40,330 bases of DNA from Desulfovibrio sp. (GCA_020060545.1 JAGUZX010000132.1:1-40330), one strand, 5' to 3'. Shown: positions 24,501-33,837, numbered from the stretch's first letter. The notes: generated by a model not told the origin, from the letters alone. A program made the numbers and translations.

Positions 24501-26918
24501 TTATTGGCGCGGCTCCAGGACCAGCAGCCGCCCCAGTTTTTTGATCTCCGCCAGGCGGAAAAGGCGCGGCTTGTATGCCATGCCCAGCCACATCTCCAGA
24601 AGGTCGGCGTAATGGGGGCTGCGGATATGGCCCGAATTGCCGATCGCCAGGATATCGTAAGCGGTGTGGTCGGCAAGGTCCACGACGTAGCGCCAGGGCG
24701 CGCCGGTGCCGACCCGGAAGGGCAGCTCGAGCCTCCGGGCATAGCCCATCGCCGCGGGCGTGGAGCCGCTGCCCCCCACCGGGAAAGGCCCGCGGTTATA
24801 CCTGGTTTTGCTGACGCTGTCCCCGAGCGGATGCTTGAAGGTCAGGAGATGGATCTCCCCCCACCGCCACCGGGCCGGGTCTTCGCCAAGCGTTTCACTC
24901 AGCATGGCCGCCGCATCGTGCAGGCTCTGCGCCAGCAGCAGGACGCGGTCCCCGTACCACGCCGATTGGCCGGCCTGGATCAGCCGGTCGAGCACGGCGG
25001 CGGAGGTTCCGATCATCCGGCCGAGCAGCGCTTCGGACACCTGGCCGGCAAAGAGATTTTCCGCCAGGCAGGCGTAGAGGGTGTGGAAAATGGCGGCCCC
25101 GGCCGAATCGGCCGACTCCACGGGGTTCCGGCCCCATTCTTCCAGGATGGCCAGCGCCTCCCGCTCCCTGCCGCCAAGCGCGGCCTCCCGGAGAATTTCA
25201 GCCAGCAGCGGCACCGCCTGCGCGGCGTGGCTGTTGTAAAAACTGGCCTGCGCCGCCATCATCTGCTCCAGGGTGAGGCCGTCTTTCCCCTCCAGCTCCC
25301 GCAGGATCGAGAGCGCCCGGCTCGGGTGGGCCCACTCGTAAGTGAGGAAATAGGGGTAACCGTCGTCGACCGCCTTGTGGTTGGCGGTCACGATCAGCCC
25401 CGAGGGGGGATTATACAGGCCCGGTATCTCCTCCCAGGGCACCCACCCGGTCCATTCGTACTCGCCGGTCCACCCGGGCACGGGCAAGAGGCCGTTGCCG
25501 GCCGCCCGGTGGCTCTCACTGCGGATGGGGAAACGGCCGTTGCCCAGGTAACCGATATTGCCCTCCACGTCGGCGTAAACGAAGTTTTGGGCCGGGGCCT
25601 CGAAATTGCGCAGGGCGGCCCGGAATTCCGCGAAGTTCGTGGCGCGGGTCATCCCCAGCATCGCTTCCGCTTCCCGGGTGGCCTCCAGCGCCGTCCAGCG
25701 CAGGCTTAAAGGCAGTTCTCCGGCCGGAAGCGCGATCACGTCGGAAACCACCGGCCCGAAGCGGGTCACCCTGATCCGCAAAGGCACGTCCGCGGCGCCC
25801 CTGACCTTGATCACCTCTTCAATTATTTCCGCCTGCAGCCACTGGTCATTGTAGCGGTAGAGGCTGTCGTTCCCCGCCTGGAACTCGATCCGGTAGAGGT
25901 CCATCACGTCCGGGCCCAGGTTGGTCACCGCCCAGGCGATATGATCGTTGAAACCGGCGATCACGCCGGGAATCCCGGGAAACATCACCCCGGTGACGCT
26001 CAAGCCCGGGATGGAAAGGTAGTTCATGTACCAGATCGACGGCAGGTCCAGCCCGAGATGCATGTCGCTGGCCAGGAGCGCCCCGCCCGAGGCGGTGAGC
26101 CTCCCGCTCACGACCCAGTTGTTGGAACCGATCCCCGGGGACCCCTGGGGAAAAACGCTCTCTTCGCACAGCCCGATCAACGCCAGGGCGGCGCCGCTGT
26201 CCAGGGCGGTCCAGGCACGGCCCAAAATGGAAGGGCCGCCCTCCGGATAGGCCGGGAAAAGCTCGGCCGCTTTTTCCATCCCCACTTCGCCCGCCAGGGC
26301 GGCCAGGTAGAGTTCCGTCTGCATGTTGCCGCCCAGCGACCAGGCCATCATTTTAGCGATGGAGAGCGAATCGACCGGATCCCACGGTTCAGGCGCATAG
26401 TTCAGCAGGATAAACTCCGGCGGGAGATTCTTCCGGTTTTGTTCGATATAATCGTTGACCCCCGCGCTGTATGCTTCAAGAACCCTCCTTGTTTCACCGG
26501 AGAGCACGGCATAGCTCCGTTCCGCCGCCCGGCGGAAGCCGATCGTCCGGTGAAAGCGGTCCGACTCGACCAGGGCCGGGCCGGCCACCTCGGACAGCCG
26601 GCCGGCGATGGCGCGCCTGGTCATATCCATCTGGGCAATCCGCTCCATGGCGTGCACGTAGCCCTGGGCGTAAAAAAGGTCCCGCTCGGTTTGAGCCAGG
26701 ATATGCGGCACCCCGTAGTCGTCGAAATAGATCTCCACCGGCGCATCGACACCGGCCAGGATCGTGCCGCTGTACTGCGGCAGCCCGCTTTTCTGGCTGA
26801 AGTTCCATTTCAGGAAGTCGGTTACGCCCGTCTTTTCGGAGGCGCAATCGCGGATAAGGAAAGCAAGCAGAATCACCAGCAGCAGGCCCAAAATCAACCA
26901 TACCAGTTTTTTCTTCAT
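24501..26918 (-). CDS. Penicillin acylase family protein (Ntn hydrolase)
   Basis: Predicted exported or membrane-anchored amidase of the penicillin G acylase/acyl-homoserine lactone acylase family (805 residues). An N-terminal hydrophobic segment (VWLILGLLLVILLAFLI) acts as signal or anchor. The alpha-chain region has YFDDYGVPHILA and YAQGYVHAMERIAQMDMTRR. The autocatalytic cleavage site is at GSNNWVVSG near residue 260, where the Ser becomes the N-terminal nucleophile of the beta chain. The Asn of the oxyanion hole is probably in LIVTANHKAVDDGYPYF. GGGGAGGAGAACC precedes the ATG. It follows a truncated M24-like gene by 18 bp, so the two are probably co-transcribed. The substrate (acyl amide, lactone or peptide) is unknown. 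Confidence 0.92.
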   Translation of the reverse strand: MKKKLVWLILGLLLVILLAFLIRDCASEKTGVTDFLKWNFSQKSGLPQYSGTILAGVDAPVEIYFDDYGVPHILAQTERDLFYAQGYVHAMERIAQMDMTRRAIAGRLSEVAGPALVESDRFHRTIGFRRAAERSYAVLSGETRRVLEAYSAGVNDYIEQNRKNLPPEFILLNYAPEPWDPVDSLSIAKMMAWSLGGNMQTELYLAALAGEVGMEKAAELFPAYPEGGPSILGRAWTALDSGAALALIGLCEESVFPQGSPGIGSNNWVVSGRLTASGGALLASDMHLGLDLPSIWYMNYLSIPGLSVTGVMFPGIPGVIAGFNDHIAWAVTNLGPDVMDLYRIEFQAGNDSLYRYNDQWLQAEIIEEVIKVRGAADVPLRIRVTRFGPVVSDVIALPAGELPLSLRWTALEATREAEAMLGMTRATNFAEFRAALRNFEAPAQNFVYADVEGNIGYLGNGRFPIRSESHRAAGNGLLPVPGWTGEYEWTGWVPWEEIPGLYNPPSGLIVTANHKAVDDGYPYFLTYEWAHPSRALSILRELEGKDGLTLEQMMAAQASFYNSHAAQAVPLLAEILREAALGGREREALAILEEWGRNPVESADSAGAAIFHTLYACLAENLFAGQVSEALLGRMIGTSAAVLDRLIQAGQSAWYGDRVLLLAQSLHDAAAMLSETLGEDPARWRWGEIHLLTFKHPLGDSVSKTRYNRGPFPVGGSGSTPAAMGYARRLELPFRVGTGAPWRYVVDLADHTAYDILAIGNSGHIRSPHYADLLEMWLGMAYKPRLFRLAEIKKLGRLLVLEPRQ

Positions 26919-26936
26919 GGTTCTCCTCCCCTTTTT

Positions 26937-27440
26937 TTAACCGATCTCGTCTACGCCAAGCGGGAACCTGGAGAGCGCTTCGCAACCGTCTTCCCGGATC
27001 AACACCGGGTTTTCATAGCGGAAACCGATCCCCTCCTGCGGGCAGGCATACTGCAGGGCGCAGATGATCAGCTCGCCGGCCCGGTAGAGGTGATCAGGGT
27101 CGGTCCAGTAGGGAAAAGGCCCGCTGTTTAAGCCGATCCGCCATTCGTCGCCCATCATCCCGATGCCGTGTTCGAACCCGGGCACCATGTAATCGGCAAA
27201 CCCCCGCTCGTCAGCGAAAGCCATCATTTTCTCCGCCAGGGCGGAAGGCGAAATCCCCGCCCGGTAAGCCTGAAGGGTGAGTTTTACCATGTCAACAAAA
27301 ATTTGGGCGTGCCAACGCTGCCGGCCGGTTACGGGAGCGATCAGGTAATTGTGGGCATGGTCCCCCAGGCCCAGCTTGAACATGGCGTGGATGTCCCCGT
27401 CGCGCCACTCGGGGCTGAGATACCGCACTTTTCCGGCCAT
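26937..27440 (-). CDS. Truncated M24-like peptidase fold, probably inactive
   Basis: The 167 residues match only the C-terminal part of an M24 (Xaa-Pro peptidase/creatinase) domain. FEHGIGMMGDEW corresponds to the GHGIG region and FRYENPVLIREDGCEALSRFP to the RIEDTVLVTEDG region. The usual Asp ligands are absent from its N-terminal stretch, and the EP Glu motif is replaced by ICALQY. Only one His and one Glu ligand remain, so metal catalysis is doubtful. The ATG has a good AGGAG site, the frame is open, and the penicillin acylase gene follows after 18 bp, so it is expressed rather than simply decayed. It may be a binding-only derivative or an early-stage remnant. Confidence 0.65.
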   Translation of the reverse strand: MAGKVRYLSPEWRDGDIHAMFKLGLGDHAHNYLIAPVTGRQRWHAQIFVDMVKLTLQAYRAGISPSALAEKMMAFADERGFADYMVPGFEHGIGMMGDEWRIGLNSGPFPYWTDPDHLYRAGELIICALQYACPQEGIGFRYENPVLIREDGCEALSRFPLGVDEIG

Positions 27441-27590
27441 CTTGATTCTCCTGTTGTGGAAAAGATTTCAGCTGCACTTTTCTCTTTGTGAAGAGGCTTT
27501 TCCTGCCGGTTGAAAATAGGAAATGTAAAAAAATCCGTATTTCCCCATGGCGGTGGATACGGACCATACCTTGGTGCAGCCCAAATCAGC

Positions 27591-27616
27591 GCAGCGGGGG
27601 TGAAACCCCTGCTGCG
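27591..27616 (-). terminator. Hairpin after the alpha/beta hydrolase gene
   Basis: GCAGCGGGGG and CCCCTGCTGC form an imperfect stem a few bases past the hydrolase stop codon. There is no T-tract on the minus strand, so this is only a possible terminator. Confidence 0.35.
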
Positions 27617-27622
27617 TTAAGC

Positions 27623-28444
27623 TTATGTTTCCCGGGATCCGGAAGGGAGCCGGAAAGCGCGCAGCCAGCGGAAGAATACCGTCCATACCTGCGGGAGATG
27701 GTTGGAAAAGCGGTGGTCGGCTCCTGCGATCAGCGCCAGTTCTTTGGGCTGGCGGGCCGTTTCAAAGATAAGAGCGGCGTCTGTAACGGGGACCGTCCCG
27801 TCGGCTGTGCCGTGGATTATCAGGAGCCGCCGGGGCGCCAGCGCCGCGGCGGCCGCCGGAACATTGTGCCGTTCCAGGTCGGTGAAAAAGCCTTGCTTCA
27901 GGGAGACACCTTCCGCGCCGGCCAGGGCCACCGGTTCGTCCGGGGACCCATCCAGCGGCTCCCGGGCCAGGCATTTGAACAACACCGCCGGCCGGGCCAC
28001 CGCCGCCCAGGTGCAAACCCCGCCGATCGCGGGGTCGGCCGCCGCGTACAGGAGCGCTGCCGTCCCGCCGAAGCTGCGGCCGTTCAGGACAATGCTGCGG
28101 CAGCCCCTGTCCCGGCACCAGGCCACCACGTCACCCAGGTCTTCCAGCTGCCGCGTGAGGGTGAGCTCTTCCCAAACTCCCTCGCTTGCGCCGCACCCGC
28201 TGAAATCAAAAAGCAGGGTGCCGCAGCCGAGGCGGGCCAGCGCATCGCCCATCTCCACCGCCCGCCCCCCGCCTTCCTTGGAGCCGGTAAAGCCGTGGCA
28301 GACGATCACCAGTGGCGCAACCGGCAGGCCGGTCCCGGCGCATTTTTTTGCCCGCGGTGCGCTCTCACGCGGGCCGGCCGCCCGCCACAGGGCCGCCAGC
28401 TTTTCTCCCCGCCGGTTGGGTATGGCCAAGCTGCGCCACGTCAT
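27623..28444 (-). CDS. Alpha/beta hydrolase
   Basis: Cytosolic serine hydrolase of the alpha/beta fold (273 residues). The oxyanion strand is VIVCHGFTGSKEGGG, the nucleophile elbow is NGRSFGG with Ser124, the acid is probably Asp in HGTADGTVPV, and the base is His in GADHRFSN. The layout resembles dienelactone hydrolase and acyl-peptide esterase-like proteins, but the substrate is not identifiable. The ATG has GGAGG rather far upstream (about 15 nt). It lies 182 bp before the M24-like gene, perhaps in the same unit. Confidence 0.88.
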   Translation of the reverse strand: MTWRSLAIPNRRGEKLAALWRAAGPRESAPRAKKCAGTGLPVAPLVIVCHGFTGSKEGGGRAVEMGDALARLGCGTLLFDFSGCGASEGVWEELTLTRQLEDLGDVVAWCRDRGCRSIVLNGRSFGGTAALLYAAADPAIGGVCTWAAVARPAVLFKCLAREPLDGSPDEPVALAGAEGVSLKQGFFTDLERHNVPAAAAALAPRRLLIIHGTADGTVPVTDAALIFETARQPKELALIAGADHRFSNHLPQVWTVFFRWLRAFRLPSGSRET

Positions 28445-28597
28445 GACTGATGCCCGCCTCCAGGTTTAACTTGATAACGGCATTATATCATACTGCGGCC
28501 CTGTTATAGCCGGGCGCTTTACGCTGATGCGCCGGCAAGACTTTCGATCCGGAAGCTCGATCAGGCCGGCTTGATGATACACCGCATACCGCAGGCC

Positions 28598-28626
28598 TTG
28601 AACAAATGGAATTATTATATTATAAT
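28598..28626 (+). promoter_or_regulatory. Promoter of tRNA-Lys
   Basis: TTGAAC (28598-28603) and a perfect TATAAT (28621-28626) are spaced by 17 bp in an A+T-rich stretch, 12 bp before the tRNA. Confidence 0.8.
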
Positions 28627-28638
28627 ATATCAATATAA

Positions 28639-28714
28639 GGGCCATTGGCTCAACCGGCAGAGCACCTGACTCTTAATCAGGGGGTTGGAAGTTCGACTCT
28701 TCCATGGCCCACCA
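28639..28714 (+). tRNA. tRNA-Lys (anticodon CTT)
   Basis: Acceptor GGGCCAT/ATGGCCC, anticodon stem-loop CCTGA-CTCTTAA-TCAGG, T-loop TTCGACT, and encoded CCA at 28712-28714. Confidence 0.95.
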
Positions 28715-28742
28715 AAATAACAACACCGCACCGCCTGATTAA

Positions 28743-29900
28743 TTAAATTCTTCCGGAAAACAACCTGGGACGGCTGAAAAGCAGCCTGGCGTATTCCAGC
28801 GTCATCAGAAACTGGGGGGAGATCCCGACCGTGTCTTCGATCTCCTGTTCCGGGAGTTTGCTGGGTTTTGAATTTGCCTCCAACAGCCACACCCTCCCGT
28901 TTTCATCTACGGCGATATCAAGACCGATTTCCCCAAACGGACCGAACTCCTTTTCTATATACCGGGCAAAGGTAATGCCCAATTTACGGATTGCTTTGTC
29001 ATCGGGTATATGCGGGTAAGTTGTTTTTAAAGCGGGATAAATGGCGCTGTAGTCCATGACCTCTCCGCCTAGCGAGAGATTCGTAATCACCGTCCCTTTT
29101 TGCGCCACTCGCGCTTGATTATAAACCGCGTTCCATTTCCCGCCTTTGTCTTTAACCATCAAGACGCGCAGGTCCAAACGGCGTCCCCGGTATTTTGCCA
29201 GGTGAATACCCTGCTGGACGGCAATCTTATCCTGGATGCCGCTGATTATGCCTCGCAAAGCCGCGGATAAACTGCCAAAGCCCGGCACAAACAGCTTTTG
29301 ATGAATACCGTGGCGATAAAACCGCAGCTGGAACCCCGTATTCTTTTTTTTGATGGCATAGACGCCTTTTCCGCCGCTGCCTCCGGAAGTCTTTAAAAAA
29401 ATGAAGCCGTACCGGATCAGCATCCTTTTTATATCCGCCAGATTACGGCACAAAACAGTGTGCGGCAAATACTTTTTTACCGCCGCATGCTTTGACAATT
29501 TTAGATAGACCTTCCATTTTTCCAATTTGCAGCTGTTGATAAACTGAATTTCCGGCTGGCTGCGAAAACGTTTCCGTATGTCCTCCAGCAGCTCGTCCTG
29601 ATTCCGGTTTAACGGGACAGCCCGGTCGTAAATAATATCGGGAAAAGGCATCAAGCCGGCCAGCCAGCGCTTTTTCTGCTCGTCGAAGTAATATCCGTTG
29701 ATTTTTCGATTGGGCCAATCAATCTCATCAGGGGCAAAGAAATAGATTCGGCACCGGACTTTTTCATTAGCCTGCATTAATTTACCGGCGAAAATTTTTC
29801 CGTCCTGGTTTTGAAAAAATACATCGTTCACAAAGACACCGATCACCGGCTTGCGGTTATTTTCAATCCTTATCTTGCCAATGCCGGTCACTTCAATCAC
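28743..29900 (-). CDS. YheC/YheD-like ATP-grasp protein
   Basis: 385-residue ATP-grasp protein of the YheC/YheD group, coat-associated in Bacillus spores, with no known substrate. The N-terminal domain has KPVIGVFVND and the family motif MPFPDIIYDR. The ATP-grasp part has GFIFLKTSGGSGGKGVYAIK, the lid and binding segment LDLRVLMVKDKGG, and the metal-binding EIGLDIAVDENGRVWLLEANS. The start is a GTG overlapping the acetyltransferase stop by 8 bp, so translation is coupled. It is visibly A+T-richer than most genes of the window and than its paralogue at 31118-32278, suggesting separate acquisition rather than recent duplication. Confidence 0.88.
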   Translation of the reverse strand: MIEVTGIGKIRIENNRKPVIGVFVNDVFFQNQDGKIFAGKLMQANEKVRCRIYFFAPDEIDWPNRKINGYYFDEQKKRWLAGLMPFPDIIYDRAVPLNRNQDELLEDIRKRFRSQPEIQFINSCKLEKWKVYLKLSKHAAVKKYLPHTVLCRNLADIKRMLIRYGFIFLKTSGGSGGKGVYAIKKKNTGFQLRFYRHGIHQKLFVPGFGSLSAALRGIISGIQDKIAVQQGIHLAKYRGRRLDLRVLMVKDKGGKWNAVYNQARVAQKGTVITNLSLGGEVMDYSAIYPALKTTYPHIPDDKAIRKLGITFARYIEKEFGPFGEIGLDIAVDENGRVWLLEANSKPSKLPEQEIEDTVGISPQFLMTLEYARLLFSRPRLFSGRI

Positions 29901-30393
29901 CGTGGCTGCTTTTTTTGCGCACCGGGCCGAACAGCAGGAAATAGCGCGGCGATTCCTTAATTACTTGATGTCCGTATTTTTGCAGGGAAGCATGTAAAGC
30001 CGCCTGGTTCGTTTTATGGACCCGTGAAAATATCCCGTAGACAGGCTCCAGCGCGTTTTCCTGGAAGAACATCCATTTGCCCGCTTCATAGGCATAGCCC
30101 TGGTTTTGCGCTTCTTTCTCAAAGGCCAGCAGATACATATAAAGATAATTGCCGCCGGCCCGGCAATACGAGATGAAGCCGATCAAATTGCCGTCCCGGT
30201 AAATCACCGCTGTTTTGTGCTTATGCAGCCGCTTGGGAACAATCCCTATTTCACGGCGGGCCAGGTCCATAATATAAGCAACATCCTGCTTTGTCGCTTC
30301 CCTGAAAGTAAGCGGGCCGGAATATGCGGCGTTTTTGGGAGAAGCGCCTTTACCGTCTGTGTTCTTAACCGGGTGTTCATTCTGCCGCTCCAT
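29893..30393 (-). CDS. GNAT-family N-acetyltransferase
   Basis: Predicted acetyl-CoA-dependent N-acyltransferase (166 residues). After a 27-residue leader the GNAT fold runs from LTFREATKQDVAYIMDLA through NLIGFISYCRAGGNYLYMYL and the pyrophosphate-binding region AQNQGYAYEAGKWMF to VHKTNQAALHASLQKYGHQV. It is truncated or divergent in the classical Q/RxxGxG/A loop (QNQGYA). The ATG follows GAGGAG. It overlaps and is coupled to the ATP-grasp gene, so the pair may modify one substrate, for example on the spore surface; that is inference. Confidence 0.82.
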   Translation of the reverse strand: MERQNEHPVKNTDGKGASPKNAAYSGPLTFREATKQDVAYIMDLARREIGIVPKRLHKHKTAVIYRDGNLIGFISYCRAGGNYLYMYLLAFEKEAQNQGYAYEAGKWMFFQENALEPVYGIFSRVHKTNQAALHASLQKYGHQVIKESPRYFLLFGPVRKKSSHGD

Positions 30394-30503
30394 TCTTATA
30401 CTCCTCTTCGATACCGGTTGGCCTGGCCGGCTGATGTACCAGCCGCGTATATAGGTTAATATATTCGGGAAAGTGCATTATGTTCTAACCTCGAATGAAA
30501 AGG

Positions 30504-31116
30504 TTAAGCCCGGCGCCGCCGCTGTGAGGAGATCCTGTGAAGGCCTCCGCTGTAGGCTGCGGGTCGGCTGACGTGGCATGACCCGCAAGTAGCGTGGCAT
30601 TTATAGCAGTTCTTGTCAAACGCGAGCTTCAGCCCGCCTTCTTCCTCCAGGACACCGGGGTGGGCAAAATCCTCCAGGGCGTTGCGAAACCCCTGAATCG
30701 TATAGTGGATGGAAGTCGCAAATGTACTCCCGATTGCCGTGTGGCATTGGACGCAAATACCCCCGGCGGCGGCGGAAGGATCCCTGACGACACCGGCGTG
30801 GGCCTTTTTTTTATCGAGGACGTTTTGACCGGAATGACAGGTAATACACCCCAAACGGCCATGCGCTGTTTTGAGGTAATCTTCAACGACATAATACTTT
30901 TCACTGCCCCCCAACTGGGGACCGGCTACGCCTCAGCCGCCTCCTCCCGCCGCTTGCTCCGGCGGAGTATAGAGCGAATTCATCACTTCAGGTTGGCCGT
31001 GGCAGGAAACGCAGGCTTCGCTGGGGATCGGGTCCAGCTGCGGCAGCGTGGACTGATCGCCGCAGCCTGCAAACACGGCTAAAACGGCAGGGAGGCGCGA
31101 GGCGGGATGCGGGCCG
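30504..31116 (-). pseudogene. Decayed multiheme c-type cytochrome lipoprotein
   Basis: One minus-strand frame encodes a lipobox (LPAVLAVFAGC), then five heme motifs: CVSCH, CITCH, CVQCH, CYKCH and CGSCH. An in-frame TGA at 30933-30935 splits it after PPEQAAGGGG. No ATG, GTG or TTG precedes the signal sequence; the frame begins right behind the stop codon of the ATP-grasp gene. The C-terminus after CHVSRPA ends in an unlikely basic tail (SSQRRRRA). Three lesions together point to a pseudogene. The intact form would have been a membrane-attached periplasm-side electron carrier. Readthrough or internal initiation at 30914 (136 residues, three or more hemes, no signal peptide) seems unlikely to be useful. 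Confidence 0.75.
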
Positions 31117-31117
31117 G

Positions 31118-32278
31118 TTAAGTCCGGGCTTTGCCGCCGTAATATAGATAGAGGGCATACTCGAGGGGGTTGGCGAAGGCGGCGGCGGCGGTTTTGCCGC
31201 CGTATGCTTTCATCAGCGACACCTTGGCCGGCTGTGAATTGCACTCGATAAACCACAGCTTGCCTTTTTTATCCAGGCCGATGTCAATGCCGATTTCTCC
31301 GAACGGGCCGTAGTGTTTCTCGATACAGCCGTAAATCCGGTATAAAAAGTCGTAAATCCTGTTTTTTAAGGCGGCAAGCTCTGCTTCACCGTAATGCAAA
31401 GCACCGGTAAAAAATGGATCGAATTGGTAACTGGCGGCATGGGTGGTGATGGGGGAATCTCTGCGCCCGATCCGCACCGGGATGGCTACGACTTCCAGCT
31501 CTCCTTTGCCGTTCCGCTGCATCTCAGCCCTTAAGTCAATAATGCCTCCTTCATGCTCGATCAGGTCGATCGGCTGCTGGATGATAAACGGTCTGCCCTT
31601 GTAAAATGAATCCACGGCCCGGTGCAGGCTGCTCTTTTGATGGACCTTGCGGCGCGTCAGCTTCTCGATAAAGTAACAATATTCATATTTGCCGCCCGCC
31701 AGCCGGGTGACCCGCATTACCTGCCGGCCCTGCCGGCCCCGGCAGCCCTTGAGGTAAACCCGCCCGTAAGCCTGCAGCATCGCCTCGAGGTCTCCGGCCA
31801 CCCGCCCGCCAAGCCTGGTCTCGGGCAAGTGCGGCCTCAAAGCGGCATCGTTCTGTAAAACCAGGTTAACCTCCCACTTGTCAAAGCCCACCAGGCTGTT
31901 AACCATCGGTATTTTCAACTCCTGGAAGGCTTTTTGCATCAGTGCATATTCCCTGCTCCGGCTCTCCGGGACCCCGTCGCGCAGGTAGAGGATGTCGGGG
32001 AATGGGAAAAGGGCGCCAACCCATCCCCGCCTCGAGGGATCATAAGCAGTGCCGTTGATCAAGCGCCGGCCGTAGTCGATATCATGGAGAGAGAAGAAAT
32101 AAAGGGTGGCCCGGGCCGGCCGGCAGGTATTGTCCATCAGATCATACCTGGACCAGCCAAAATGATAATAGACCCGGCCGGGCTTATTGATAAAAACCCC
32201 GATCAAGGGGCCCGGCGCGAAAGATTCAATTTCTCCGGTATGCAACCAAAAACACCACCGCTGGGCTGATTTGAACAC
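31118..32278 (-). CDS. YheC/YheD-like ATP-grasp protein, second copy
   Basis: 386-residue homologue of the protein at 28743-29900 with the same plan: LIGVFINKPG, the family motif FPFPDILYLRDG, a central GRVYLKGCRGRQGRQVMRV and the metal-binding EIGIDIGLDKKGKLWFIECNS. The usual glycine-rich SGGSGGKG loop reads KGCRGRQGRQ, so nucleotide binding could be altered. The best start is a GTG at 32278 without a visible ribosome binding site; an internal TTG 11 codons on is no better, so the start is uncertain. Its base composition is closer to the window average than that of the other copy. Confidence 0.85.
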   Translation of the reverse strand: MFKSAQRWCFWLHTGEIESFAPGPLIGVFINKPGRVYYHFGWSRYDLMDNTCRPARATLYFFSLHDIDYGRRLINGTAYDPSRRGWVGALFPFPDILYLRDGVPESRSREYALMQKAFQELKIPMVNSLVGFDKWEVNLVLQNDAALRPHLPETRLGGRVAGDLEAMLQAYGRVYLKGCRGRQGRQVMRVTRLAGGKYEYCYFIEKLTRRKVHQKSSLHRAVDSFYKGRPFIIQQPIDLIEHEGGIIDLRAEMQRNGKGELEVVAIPVRIGRRDSPITTHAASYQFDPFFTGALHYGEAELAALKNRIYDFLYRIYGCIEKHYGPFGEIGIDIGLDKKGKLWFIECNSQPAKVSLMKAYGGKTAAAAFANPLEYALYLYYGGKART

Positions 32279-32496
32279 ACAATAAATAATATGCCGCAGC
32301 CCGGGAGTGGTGTTTATCCGAAGCGGAAATGGATGGGGAATTCATGGTTAAATCATATCCGGAAAATAGCTAATTTGCACCCAGGGTTCCGTACTACTGT
32401 TGGATGCTGCCGCCGCGGGCGACGCATGCGTCGCCCCAACCAATTTTTTAGGCGCAGCGTGCTGCGCCCGCCGTCAAGGCGCCCGACCGTTTGGTA
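32279..32496. repeat. Spacer with two palindromes beyond hemL
   Basis: GGGCGACGCATGCGTCGCCC (32417-32436, perfect) and GGCGCAGCGTGCTGCGCC (32451-32468, palindromic except at its centre) lie just past the hemL stop. Either could act as the 3' end of the heme operon, but there is no T-tract on the minus strand. No gene is seen. Confidence 0.7.
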
Positions 32497-33801
32497 TTAG
32501 GGATTGTTTCCCCCATATTGCTTCACGGCGGCCAGGGCCGCCGCGGCGGCGGCGGCGGTTGCGGCGATATCCGCGGCGCTGTGCGCCAGGGAGACGAAGC
32601 CCGCTTCGAACTGGGAAGGGGCGATGTAGACGCCGTTTGCCAAAAGCGTTTTAAAGTAAACCCGGAAGCTGTCCCGGTCGGAGCGGGCGGCTGAATCGAA
32701 ATCACGGACATCTCCGGAGGTAAAGAAGACGCCGAACATCGAGCCGATCTGCTTGACGCACACGGGGACCCCCAGCACCTGGGCCGCCTCTTTAATGCTC
32801 CTGGCGAGAACGGCGCTTTTTTCTTCGAGGGATTCGTAGGCGCCGGGCTCGCGCAAGATTTTCAGCGTCTCAGCTCCCACGGCCATGGCGAGGGGGTTGC
32901 CGGAAAGGGTCCCCGCCTGGTAGACGGGCCCGGCGGGCGCCACCTTTTCCATAATCTTTCGCTTCCCGCCATAGGCGCCGACGGGGAGCCCGCCCCCGAT
33001 CACCTTCCCCAGCGTGGTCAGGTCGGGGTCGATCTTGAAGCGCTCCTGGGCGCCGCCGTAGGCGACGCGGAAGCCGGTCATTACCTCGTCGAAAATCAGC
33101 AGCGCCCCGAAGCGGCGGGTGATTTCGCGCAGGCCCTCCAGGAAACCGGGCTGCGGCAGGACCAGGCCCATGTTGCCGGCCACCGGCTCCAGGATCACGG
33201 CGGCGATCTCTTCGCCGGCCCGGTCAAATATTTCTTGCACGAAGGCAAGGTCGTTATACGGGGCGGTGATGGTATCGGCGGCGGTCCCGGGGGTCACGCC
33301 GGGGCTGTCGGGGAGGCCGAGGGTGGTGACGCCGGAACCGGCTTTAATCAGGAGGCTGTCGGCGTGCCCGTGGTAGCAGCCGGCGAACTTGACAATCCTG
33401 GGCCGCCCGGTGTAGCCCCGCGCCAGGCGCAGGGCGCTGAGCACCGCCTCGGTGCCGGAATTCACCATCCGGACCATCTCCAGGGACGGGACCGCTTCGA
33501 CCACCAGGCGGGCCAGCTCGGTTTCAAGGGCGGTCGGCGCGCCGAAACTGGTGCCGTGGGCCGCGGTTTCACGGATGACGGCGACTATGCGCGGGTGGGC
33601 ATGGCCGAGGATGAGCGGCCCCCAGGAGCCGACGTAGTCGATATAGGCGTTGCCGTCTTCGTCAAAAATTTTACTCCCGGCGCCGCGACGGATAAAGAGC
33701 GGCTCCCCTCCGACAGCGTTGAAGGCCCGCACCGGGCTGTTCACCCCGCCGGGCAGGTATTTTTTCGCTTCGGCAAAAAGTTCCCTCGATTTTGGATACA
33801 T
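32497..33801 (-). CDS. hemL: Glutamate-1-semialdehyde 2,1-aminomutase
   Basis: PLP enzyme that makes 5-aminolevulinate from glutamate-1-semialdehyde, the start of the C5 route to tetrapyrroles. With the ATG at 33801 the protein has 434 residues; TAGGAGG lies 8-9 nt upstream, whereas an in-frame start 7 codons earlier would overlap that site. Motifs: [36 protein letters not shown], and the PLP-binding Lys266 in [10 protein letters not shown]. It is the last gene of the heme operon, separated from ahbB by a repeat-filled 183-bp spacer. It fits with the other seven heme genes. Confidence 0.97.
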   Translation of the reverse strand: MYPKSRELFAEAKKYLPGGVNSPVRAFNAVGGEPLFIRRGAGSKIFDEDGNAYIDYVGSWGPLILGHAHPRIVAVIRETAAHGTSFGAPTALETELARLVVEAVPSLEMVRMVNSGTEAVLSALRLARGYTGRPRIVKFAGCYHGHADSLLIKAGSGVTTLGLPDSPGVTPGTAADTITAPYNDLAFVQEIFDRAGEEIAAVILEPVAGNMGLVLPQPGFLEGLREITRRFGALLIFDEVMTGFRVAYGGAQERFKIDPDLTTLGKVIGGGLPVGAYGGKRKIMEKVAPAGPVYQAGTLSGNPLAMAVGAETLKILREPGAYESLEEKSAVLARSIKEAAQVLGVPVCVKQIGSMFGVFFTSGDVRDFDSAARSDRDSFRVYFKTLLANGVYIAPSQFEAGFVSLAHSAADIAATAAAAAAALAAVKQYGGNNP

Positions 33802-33837
33802 GTTTGGTTGACCTCCTAGCATAAGTAACCGTTTTTC

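Noticed and set aside
30933-30935. Selenocysteine codon in the cytochrome frame
   Set aside because: The TGA falls in a Gly-rich linker, not at a redox motif, and the gene also lacks a start codon, so a pseudogene is simpler. A SECIS search would decide.
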